Shown here: positions 6,574-13,208 of the stretch, piece by piece
Numbering within the stretch: position 1 is the stretch's first letter
Layout: every line of letters starts with the position of its first letter
DNA from: Desulfarculales bacterium UBA696
GTDB lineage: Bacteria > Desulfobacterota > Syntrophobacteria > Syntrophobacterales > Syntrophobacteraceae
Direction: 5' to 3'
Assembly: GCA_002298995.1 (NCBI GenBank)
Contig: DBMO01000053.1
Location: 1 to 20,012 of the forward strand
DNA length: 20,012 nt
Translations under genes and position numbers: made by a program
Notes under the pieces: generated by a model
What the model saw: only the letters and a program-made list of their open reading frames with translations
Databases searched by the model: none
Told to the model about the DNA's origin: nothing

Positions 6574-6608
6574 AAAACCCCGGCGGGATAAGCCTCCCCC
6601 GGGGTTTT
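6574..6608 (+). terminator. Terminator after the three-gene peptide cluster
   Basis: AAAACCCCGG (6574-6583) pairs perfectly with CCGGGGTTTT (6599-6608) around a 15-nt loop. The U-tract is only the TTTT of the stem itself, so strength is uncertain. It lies 45 nt after paralogue 3 and separates paralogues 1-3 from paralogue 4. Confidence 0.65.
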
Positions 6609-6683
6609 CCATATAAGGCTCTAAACTTGAACGCAACTCGATATCGGTTCGCCCGCTGTTCCGCCTGAAATTTGGGCTTCCGG

Positions 6684-6712
6684 TTGACATGCTAACGGGC
6701 GGAATTAAGTTA
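6684..6712 (+). promoter_or_regulatory. Candidate promoter of paralogue 4 (perfect -35 only)
   Basis: A consensus TTGACA (6684-6689) lies about 100 nt upstream of paralogue 4, after the terminator. The -10 region about 17 nt on (AAGTTA, or TAAGTT one base earlier) is poor. Its position after a terminator suggests that paralogue 4 is transcribed separately. Confidence 0.3.
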
Positions 6713-6788
6713 GGCAAAGGGAAATACAATTGTAGCGATGGGATACGAAATACCAAAGAAACAATATCCCGCTAATGAGGAGTCAAAA

Positions 6789-7052
6789 ATGAACCGTAAG
6801 CTTCTTGGTATAATTGCTGTCGTATTCGTCATGGTGCTTGGATTTGGTGCGTTTAATCAGGCGAAGGCGGTTCCGGGAACCAGTAGCGACCAGAAATATA
6901 ACTTTCTTCCTTCGGACCAGGTAAATCTTTTCGGATATGATGCGGCCCAGAATTCTGTCGGTATGGGGCATGACATGGACTATAGGGATTACTCCGTTTC
7001 CGACTACAGGGGACCAAATCCGGGGGAAGTTCCTTCTTCAACTCATCCGTAA
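6789..7052 (+). CDS. Small secreted protein, divergent paralogue 4
   Basis: An 87-residue protein starting at the ATG at 6789, with GAGGAG (6777-6782) 6 nt upstream. An earlier in-frame ATG at 6738 lacks a binding site and would precede the signal peptide. The signal peptide (M1-A27, 'LGFGAFNQAKA') and the 'VPG' start of the mature protein are clearly those of the family. So are 'NLFGYDAAQNSVG' and an Asp-rich segment 'HDMDYRDY'. The C-terminus differs: the YG-x-RGTSQE end is replaced by 'YRGPNPGEVPSSTHP'. Paralogue 4 is separated from 1-3 by a terminator and appears to have its own promoter. It has no cysteines. Function unknown; it may be a specialised or older member. Confidence 0.85.
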   Translation: MNRKLLGIIAVVFVMVLGFGAFNQAKAVPGTSSDQKYNFLPSDQVNLFGYDAAQNSVGMGHDMDYRDYSVSDYRGPNPGEVPSSTHP

Positions 7053-7138
7053 ACGGCTCTGAAAAGGTCAGGCATTGGGCTGAACAAGGGATATCAAAAT
7101 TCATCGACCGGTCAAATGACTCGCCTGAAAAATAAAAA

Positions 7139-7168
7139 GCAAAATCCTCCGCCGGCGGAGGATTTTGC
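7139..7168. terminator. Bidirectional terminator (30-nt perfect palindrome)
   Basis: GCAAAATCCTCCGCC followed immediately by its exact reverse complement. As RNA it gives a 13-bp stem with a GCCG or CGGC tetraloop. It lies between two converging genes: paralogue 4 (plus) and the FG-GAP protein gene (minus). On the minus strand it is followed by TTTTTATTTTT, a good U-tract; on the plus strand by a weaker ATATTT. Confidence 0.85.
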
Positions 7169-7190
7169 ATATTTAGGCGCCGTATTGGCG

Positions 7191-9005
7191 CTATTTTTTT
7201 GGAGTGCGTCCGGGAAGCATCGGTTTTGCCGGGCCTTCGTCTGTTCCTTCCTTGGCCGAGGTTGCGGCGGCGTCCTTCGCCTGGGCGGGGCCGACGTTCA
7301 GGTCATAGGTAAAGATAGTGCTCTTGGCGTCCCAGGGTTTCAGAAGGTCCTTGGCAATAACCATGCTTATGACGAGCTGCTTCTTACCGTCGCCCATGAG
7401 GCTGCCTATCCGGACCCCCGATACCACGCCGCTCATTTCCCTCGTTTTCCAGTTCTCGACCATTCCGAGCTGGTCCCAGGAAATCGAAACGACTTCGCCC
7501 TTCTCGTATGATTTCATCGAATCGGGGAGGAACTTGTCGAACATCGTGGTGGTCCGGTTGAGGACCAGTTCGAGTATGCCGTCCTTGTTGAGGTCAGTCA
7601 CGACAATGGGCGACGGAATGAAGTAGAGATCGACCCTATTGAACCTCAGGTCTTCGATTTTCGCCTCGAAGCTGTTGACGGTTGCGCAGAAGAGATTGCT
7701 GCTCTTCCAAACCTGGTCTCCGCTCGGAGTCGTCACCAGAAGTCGAAAATTACGATCGACCACTATTACTTCGTCCATGTGATCGTTGTTGATATCGGCT
7801 TTGATGAAATTAAAAATGTTGCACGCTTCGGGCACGCTCACCGGGGCCGTGGGGTCGAGGGATTTGCCCCGAAGCTGCATTTCGAATATCCCTCCCTTGA
7901 AGCCGCTCTCGGTTGACTCTCCCTTTTGCTGACCTACCAGGACCTTGCCGCGTTGGCCGAGGTAGACGGTGTTCAGAAAATAGGGGACCCTGTCCGCAAC
8001 GACCTGAAGCTTGCCGCCCATATCGGAAAGCACATAGGAAGAGACATCCTCGGTTGAGTACTCGGGCAGTATCTGCTTTTCGCCTATGGCCTTGGAGGAG
8101 TTCTTTCTGCGCAGGTTGGAAACATAAATGTAAGCTTTGCCATCTCTATGGACGTCCGTTACAGACACCCACACGAACCGGTCCAGCGGGGTGCCCTCGA
8201 AAGAGGCTACCGCCCGCAGGCCGCCCGCCTCTCTGCGGTATACCGTTACTTTGTTTTGACTAACGGTAACTATCTCATCCTTGCCGTCGCCATCCACATC
8301 ACCCACGTCCATGGCCATAACGGCGCCGTCGAGGTTCTGGCTTCTCCAGACCCCCGGCTGCCTTAACTGGCCGTCAGGGGTAACCTCGATGAAATTGGGA
8401 TTGATATAGGAAATCTTGTCCCCGGAACTGAGCGCCCCGGGCAGAAGAAATTCGGGGTTCCTGGTGGCAAGCGCTTCGGCTTCGGCAGAGGCGGTCTGTG
8501 TCTTCTCTCCGGGCTTGGCAAAAACTTTCGTATTGATTTCCTGGGCAAAGTTATTGACTTGCGGAATCACTTCGTCCAAGGTTTTTGTCTGGGCGAAAAA
8601 AGAAACCGGCTCGCCTTTGCCGGAAAGCGAAATCATCTTCGCATCGATGCTCACCGACTGGCCCATTCCGGTGATGCTGCCGAAAAGGACGTAATCGGCG
8701 CGAAGGCTGTTGCCTATCCTGTTCGCGTCGTTTGCCGAAATGTCCTTCAGCCCCTTTGCGGCCTGCTCGACCTGGGACCTTTCGAGCACCTGTACCTTGC
8801 CCTGCCAGGCGAGGCGCGAGGTCAACATATCCCTTACCCCGCTCTGTAAATAGCTCAACTCGGCGGGAGTATGCATTGCGAAAGGAAGAATGGCGATTTT
8901 AACGGGCACGCCTCCGGCCGGTTCCGCGGCGGAGCCGTATTGTGCAGGCCCGAGTATGGCAAGCATCATCAAAGAAAATAAAAGAGCGGACTTCCCGATA
9001 GACAT
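7191..9005 (-). CDS. Exported protein with TolB/FlgO-like N-terminal domain and FG-GAP/VCBS repeats
   Basis: The 604-residue product starts at the ATG at 9005, with AAGGAG 7 nt upstream; an in-frame start nine codons earlier has no such site. Residues 1-29 are a Sec signal peptide (cleavage near GSAA-EP). Residues 35-165 ('VKIAILPF', 'DMLTSRLAWQGKVQVLERSQVEQA', 'RADYVLFGSITG') have the pattern of FlgO/TolB-like or CsgG-like periplasmic domains. Several calcium-loop-like FG-GAP/VCBS segments follow, the clearest being 'DVGDVDGDGKDEIVTVSQ' (233-250), 'ADINNDHMDEVIVVD', 'VTDLNKDGILELVLNR' and 'GSLMGDGKKQLVISM'; these suggest a beta-propeller. The C-terminus is Lys/Ala/Pro-rich ('PMLPGRTPKK'). 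It is probably periplasmic or outer-membrane-associated, perhaps in envelope assembly. It diverges from the porin-like gene and ends at the shared palindromic terminator. The exact role is unknown. Confidence 0.82.
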   Translation of the reverse strand: MSIGKSALLFSLMMLAILGPAQYGSAAEPAGGVPVKIAILPFAMHTPAELSYLQSGVRDMLTSRLAWQGKVQVLERSQVEQAAKGLKDISANDANRIGNSLRADYVLFGSITGMGQSVSIDAKMISLSGKGEPVSFFAQTKTLDEVIPQVNNFAQEINTKVFAKPGEKTQTASAEAEALATRNPEFLLPGALSSGDKISYINPNFIEVTPDGQLRQPGVWRSQNLDGAVMAMDVGDVDGDGKDEIVTVSQNKVTVYRREAGGLRAVASFEGTPLDRFVWVSVTDVHRDGKAYIYVSNLRRKNSSKAIGEKQILPEYSTEDVSSYVLSDMGGKLQVVADRVPYFLNTVYLGQRGKVLVGQQKGESTESGFKGGIFEMQLRGKSLDPTAPVSVPEACNIFNFIKADINNDHMDEVIVVDRNFRLLVTTPSGDQVWKSSNLFCATVNSFEAKIEDLRFNRVDLYFIPSPIVVTDLNKDGILELVLNRTTTMFDKFLPDSMKSYEKGEVVSISWDQLGMVENWKTREMSGVVSGVRIGSLMGDGKKQLVISMVIAKDLLKPWDAKSTIFTYDLNVGPAQAKDAAATSAKEGTDEGPAKPMLPGRTPKK

Positions 9006-9552
9006 TTTCAATCTCCTTGTTGTCACATACAAGCTGTTGCCCCAGAGGGGCTAAAATCGCTTTCCAGATCGTGTCCGGATATGAATTACGCATGGACTGC
9101 CGCAATTCGGGTAAACTGCCGTTTAGAGGCGATTCCCATGCGGCTGCCGACCCATTGCAACTTCAGGTCTTTGGAAATCGTTCGTCCGAGCCCCTTTGGA
9201 TAGAAAAACGAAGAATTTCCACGATTACCGGGAAATACGACACCAAGGTCGGTATTTTCCAGTGCGGTACAATAAATCAGATACAATCATCATATCAAGG
9301 GTTTTTATGCTCGTTTGTTATCCCCATCGAAAAAGATTAATAAGTGATTGGTTTTATGCCGAGATTCTAATGGATGGTTTTTACTTGACATCATCTTGAA
9401 GTTAGCATTAGATTGCTGTCAATTGTGGTAAAGGGGCAAACCGCTAACCCTAGACGATGGGAAGGGAGGTGGGATAAGTCATTAGATTCAATGGGATGGG
9501 GCTAATTAAGGAGAGAGTACGTAATAACGTCAGCTTTTGAGGAGGAAAGAGA
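9006..9552. other. Long divergent intergenic region
   Basis: About 550 nt between the divergent FG-GAP and porin-like genes. It contains the candidate porin promoter (9385-9414) and a leader of about 130 nt. A plus-strand open frame at 9017-9340 has no ribosome binding site and no recognisable protein features. No RNA family is recognised. For the minus-strand gene, only a weak TTGATA-17-TTATTG pair around 9265-9300 can be suggested. Confidence 0.6.
9385..9414 (+). promoter_or_regulatory. Candidate sigma70 promoter of the porin-like gene
   Basis: A consensus TTGACA (9385-9390) is followed 18 nt later by TAGATT (9409-9414), matching 4 of 6 bases of the -10 consensus. Transcription from here would give a 5' leader of roughly 130 nt before the ATG at 9553. 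Confidence 0.5.
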
Positions 9553-11388
9553 ATGAAGAAGCACCTGATGATTCTCGCGGTGGCACTCGTGGCGTTGTCA
9601 ATCGCCATGCCCGCTCTCGCGGAAGTCGAATTCAAGTATGGCGGTTCGTTCCGCGCGCGTTGGCTTATGCAGGATAACGTGTTCGATGGAACCGACACCC
9701 GGTTTTCTCCCAACTACAACTCAGACGACAACAGGCATTTCGTGGATCAGCGTCTGAGACTCAACTTCTCGTTTATTGCCAGCAAGAACCTCAAACTGGT
9801 AACCGCCTTTGAAATGGGCGACGCCATTTGGGGACAGGGCAGCAACGGGTCGGGATTTGCACAGCAGAATACCGGCGCAAACCTGGGCGCAAACCTTGGT
9901 GGTGACTCTGTTTCGGTTGAAGTAAAGAACGTCTTCATCCAGTTCAACATCCCCAATACGCCCACCACCGGTATCATTGGTCTTCAGCCTTTGGTGTTGC
10001 TGGATTCCTGGATCCTTGGCGATGACATTCCCGCGGCCGTATTTGTAACCAATCTGGATCCGTTCAAGATTACGCTCGGTTACGCCGCTGGCCAGAATGG
10101 CTGGGAAAGACCTACCGGCTCCAATTTCGTTTTTACCACCAACGATACCTTTAACGTCGATGATTTCTTCCTGTCATTTGACTATGCAAGCGGCCCCTTC
10201 AAGGCATCTCTCATTGGCTTGCTGCAGTTCGGCCATGACAGCTCGATGAGCATCGATCCTTCGACCTACGCAACCCCGATCAGGGGCGCCGTTGGCCAGA
10301 CTACGAACTTTCTGAACAACTCTCTGATCAGCGATTACCAGTACCAGAACAACGCTCTGGTTGATCTTGGCCTCAACCTGACCTACAAGGTTGACTATCT
10401 GCTCGCTTATGTAAATTTCGTTAAGAACCTTGGCGGGACGGATTTGCCCAACAACTTTGCCGGCGCAGTTGCAGCCAGTCAGTTGCTCACACCGCTTGAG
10501 AAAGCCACCTATGCCGGTGTGTTCCCGAATAGATCAGCTGATTATACCGGCTTTATGGTTGATGCCGGTGTAACGTACTTCTGTGGACCTTGGACGGCCA
10601 ACATCGGCGGTTTCTACACAACTGGTCCGGACATTGCCAAAAACGTGTTTGATTTCCAGAGAGACTATTATCTGCCGGCGATTGGCACGACCGCAGCCAA
10701 CGCTTCGCCGGTTTATGCCGGTAACCGGATCAAGCCGTTCAAGAACCTGCAGAGCAGCGAAGTTGACTGGTTCACCTATCCGGCAGGCGTCCAGAAGGCC
10801 ACCTCCGAAATTATCGGCGGCGGTATACTGGGCGAGGACCTCTATGCTCTCCGCGGATATAGCAGCACTGTGGCAGCATCTGGAATCGGACAGCCTGGTG
10901 GCCAGACCACCCCGCTGTGGAAGGGCTGGTACCAGCCGCAGAACATTTGGACCATCACGGCTGGTGGTTCGTACCAGGCAACCCCCACTACCAAGATCAG
11001 TGCTTCTTACTGGTATTGGGGAGTATCGGAAGATGTTCCTGTTGCGGTTAACCTGGACACGACTTCCATCAATTTCGGCAAGTTCGATATGTCCAGCTCA
11101 ATCGGCCACGAGTTTGACCTCTATGTCGACCAGAAGATCGTCGACGGCCTGACTCTGACCCTGGTTGGCGCGTACCTGTTTGCCGAGGACGCTTTCGCAC
11201 CTTATCCGGTAAATCTCGTGAGAACCAATGATTTCATCAACCCGCTTACCGGTGTGATCACCAAGACTGTCGATTTAAATCAGACAAGTCCTACTGCCCT
11301 CGTTTACAGGAACGGCGTACCTATCGCTACCAAAAAGCTGGCCACGGATGCATTCGAAGTTGGCGCCAGACTGCAGTGGAATTTCTAA
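9553..11388 (+). CDS. Outer-membrane porin-like beta-barrel protein
   Basis: A 611-residue protein with a Sec signal peptide (M1-A23, '...AMPALA' then EVEFKYGG). The rest is a series of amphipathic, aromatic-rich strands: 'GGSFRARWLM', 'QRLRLNFSFIASKNLKLVTAFEMGD', 'SYQATPTTKISASYWYWGVSE', 'EFDLYVDQKIVDGLTLTLVGAYLFAED'. It ends 'FEVGARLQWNF'; a C-terminal Phe with alternating hydrophobic residues is the BAM recognition signal of outer-membrane barrels. The ATG has a strong GAGGAGG site (9539-9545) 7 nt upstream, and a good terminator follows, so it is probably a single-gene, well-expressed unit. Large porins of this kind with 'RARWxxQDN' near the N-terminus are common in deltaproteobacteria. 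The substrate cannot be read from the sequence. Confidence 0.87.
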   Translation: MKKHLMILAVALVALSIAMPALAEVEFKYGGSFRARWLMQDNVFDGTDTRFSPNYNSDDNRHFVDQRLRLNFSFIASKNLKLVTAFEMGDAIWGQGSNGSGFAQQNTGANLGANLGGDSVSVEVKNVFIQFNIPNTPTTGIIGLQPLVLLDSWILGDDIPAAVFVTNLDPFKITLGYAAGQNGWERPTGSNFVFTTNDTFNVDDFFLSFDYASGPFKASLIGLLQFGHDSSMSIDPSTYATPIRGAVGQTTNFLNNSLISDYQYQNNALVDLGLNLTYKVDYLLAYVNFVKNLGGTDLPNNFAGAVAASQLLTPLEKATYAGVFPNRSADYTGFMVDAGVTYFCGPWTANIGGFYTTGPDIAKNVFDFQRDYYLPAIGTTAANASPVYAGNRIKPFKNLQSSEVDWFTYPAGVQKATSEIIGGGILGEDLYALRGYSSTVAASGIGQPGGQTTPLWKGWYQPQNIWTITAGGSYQATPTTKISASYWYWGVSEDVPVAVNLDTTSINFGKFDMSSSIGHEFDLYVDQKIVDGLTLTLVGAYLFAEDAFAPYPVNLVRTNDFINPLTGVITKTVDLNQTSPTALVYRNGVPIATKKLATDAFEVGARLQWNF

Positions 11389-11423
11389 GCAACAAAACGG
11401 TTTAGCGTAAGCTGAACTTCTGG

Positions 11424-11455
11424 CCCGGATGGATACCCTCCATCCGGGTTTTTTT
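11424..11455 (+). terminator. Rho-independent terminator after the porin-like gene
   Basis: CCCGGATGG (11424-11432) pairs perfectly with CCATCCGGG (11440-11448) around a 7-nt loop, followed by seven T's. It lies 35 nt after the stop codon. Confidence 0.93.
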
Positions 11456-11738
11456 ATTTTTGGGCCTGCTTGGCGGGCTTTTAAGTTGCAGCCAAAGGAT
11501 CTATCTTGCAAAAGGAGAGGCCAAACTCGGCGGTCCTGACTGCGTGCCTCGTTATTAATCAGTCCGGTTAAAATAAATGTGGTGCGGCGCAAAAGCGCCA
11601 CGCTTCGATAAGAACAAGATGTTGGGCAGGCTTTCCAGCCTGCCTTTCCGCCCCTTCGACCGCCGTTCGGGCAAATTCTCAGTTACCTCCAATGCCGGTG
11701 GGGTTAGCTCCGCCAACCAGCAAATCCGAGGAACACCT
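11456..11738 (+). other. moeA upstream region with two small hairpins
   Basis: After the porin terminator there is no recognisable gene until moeA. GGCGC-AAAA-GCGCC (11586-11599) and GGCAGGCT-TTCC-AGCCTGCC (11625-11644) are hairpins about 95-150 nt before the moeA start. TAAAAT at 11569-11574 could be a -10 element, but no matching -35 is seen. An open frame in phase with moeA runs through this stretch from 11577; its residues do not look like MoeA, so it is treated as leader. Confidence 0.5.
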
Positions 11739-12983
11739 ATGTCCCAGTTTTTAAAGGTAAAGAGTGCCAACGAGGTACTTTCCATTCTCGAACAAATCCA
11801 TCCGCTGCCTGTCGACACGGTTTCCCTGGCCTTCGCTACCGGTAGGGTGGCAGGGGCGGATATTGTTTCGCCCGAGCCGGTTCCACATTTTGCGCGGGCG
11901 ACGATGGACGGTTTTGCAGTCCGCGCCAGGGACACCTTCGGGGCATCGGAGGGGCTTCCGGCCTTGCTGGAGACAGCCGGCGAGGTGCTGATGGGCCATG
12001 AAGCTAAAGTAACTGTCTCGCCCGGCAAGGCCGTGGCCATACCCACCGGAGGCATGCTTCCACAAGGGGCGGATGCCGTGGTGATGGTGGAATATACCCA
12101 GGCTGTCGATGCCGGTACAATCGAGGTAACCAGACCGGTTGCGCCGGGTGAGAATGTGCTTGCCGCCGGCGACGACATCCGCGAGGGGGAGAGGATTGCC
12201 GGCCGCGGTTCGGTGTTGCGACCCCAGGAAGTCGGCGTTCTCGCGGCGCTTGGCTTTACTTCCGTGGAAGTTTTCAGGAGGCCCAGGGTGGCGCTCATAT
12301 CGACCGGCGATGAAGTTGTCCCGGTGGATACGCAGCCGCTCCCGCCCGGGAAGGTTCGCGACATAAACACCTTTGCGCTGGCCGCGCAGATCGAATCCGC
12401 CGGCGCGGAAGTCGGATTGAGGGCTAAGGTTGCCGACAGCCTCGATGAGCTGATATCCGCCTGCCTTGGGGCACTTGAGGATCACGACATGATAGTGCTC
12501 TCGGGAGGCAGTTCAGTAGGGGTTCGCGACTACACGCTCCAGGTGCTCGAAGGGCTCCCCGATTCAAAACTTCTGGTACACGGAGTGGCAATTCGGCCCG
12601 GAAAGCCAACCATACTCGGGCTGAGCGGAGATAAACTTTTCTGGGGCCTGCCGGGACAGCCGGTATCCGCGCTCATTACGTGCAGGGCCTTCGTGGTGCC
12701 CGCTATCGAGCGCCTCCAGGGCCGAAGCGCGGGAGCATCGGCCGGTATCGGCGCCGGCGGCTTCAGGGCCGTACTTAACCGGAGGCTGCCATCGGTCCAC
12801 GGCAGGACAGACTTCGTCCCTGTATCAATCTCGACCCAGGCTGACGGTCCCCCCGAAGCCGTACCGGTATTCGGCAAGTCCGGCGCCATAAGCATCCTCG
12901 CCCGCGCCGACGGCTACGTAATTGTCCCCGAACACGTCGAAGGCTACGACAGGGGGACGGAGGTTGTTGTGTACCCGTTCTAA
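11739..12983 (+). CDS. moeA: Molybdopterin molybdenumtransferase MoeA
   Basis: MoeA inserts molybdate into adenylylated molybdopterin in the last step of molybdenum cofactor synthesis. The 414-residue product has the family motifs in order: 'ATMDGFAV' (54-61), 'PTGGMLPQGADAVV' (102-115), 'ALISTGDEV' (185-193), 'VLSGGSSVGVRDYT' (253-266, the MoaB/MogA-like fold with the molybdopterin site), 'PGKPTILG' (287-294) and 'GLPGQPVSA' (303-311; GLPGNPVSA in many relatives). A C-terminal domain IV follows and ends 'EVVVYPF'. The start at 11739 has GAGGA (11728-11732) 6 nt upstream and fits the family N-terminus. The frame is open for a further 54 codons upstream, but that part has no MoeA similarity. 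No other molybdenum gene is in the window. Confidence 0.96.
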   Translation: MSQFLKVKSANEVLSILEQIHPLPVDTVSLAFATGRVAGADIVSPEPVPHFARATMDGFAVRARDTFGASEGLPALLETAGEVLMGHEAKVTVSPGKAVAIPTGGMLPQGADAVVMVEYTQAVDAGTIEVTRPVAPGENVLAAGDDIREGERIAGRGSVLRPQEVGVLAALGFTSVEVFRRPRVALISTGDEVVPVDTQPLPPGKVRDINTFALAAQIESAGAEVGLRAKVADSLDELISACLGALEDHDMIVLSGGSSVGVRDYTLQVLEGLPDSKLLVHGVAIRPGKPTILGLSGDKLFWGLPGQPVSALITCRAFVVPAIERLQGRSAGASAGIGAGGFRAVLNRRLPSVHGRTDFVPVSISTQADGPPEAVPVFGKSGAISILARADGYVIVPEHVEGYDRGTEVVVYPF

Positions 12984-13208
12984 GTTTAGAGGCTGATTGT
13001 TGTGAGCTGTGGGTTGGCATTGGGTCGCGAGGGATAAATGGAGGGGGCGTGCCACAACCAACCGGGTTATGGCGTGGTCCCCCGGAGCTGTTGCCCAAAC
13101 CAGATGTGTGCGTTCGACAATATCAAAGATCTCCGTTATGGCGCGGTCTCCCGACCGCGCCATGGTCCCGACCGAAGGGCTCCAACTTCACAACCCACAA
13201 TCCGCCCC
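12984..13208. repeat. Intergenic region with dispersed GGTCTCCCGACC hairpin, copy B
   Basis: Between the convergent moeA and cyclase genes. ATGGCGCGGTC (13138-13148) pairs perfectly with GACCGCGCCAT (13153-13163) around a TCCC loop. The following GGTCCCGACCGAAGGGCTCCAACTT repeats in the 4218-4253 region. A degenerate extra copy of the left part (GTTATGGCGTGGTCCCCCGG) begins at 13066, compared with GTTATGGCGCGGTCTCCCGA at 13135. No T-tract follows, so it is not an obvious intrinsic terminator. No coding sequence is supported here. Confidence 0.75.

Noticed and set aside
5548..7052. RiPP (modified peptide) cluster
   Set aside because: The products have Sec signal peptides and no cysteines, and no radical SAM, lanthipeptide synthetase, YcaO or peptidase-transporter gene is nearby.
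9017..9340. 107-codon open frame between the FG-GAP and porin-like genes
   Set aside because: No ribosome binding site, overlaps the start of the FG-GAP gene, and shows no recognisable protein pattern.
11577..11738. 54-codon N-terminal extension of MoeA
   Set aside because: The extra residues do not resemble MoeA, cover a hairpin-rich leader, and a proper Shine-Dalgarno site precedes the internal ATG.
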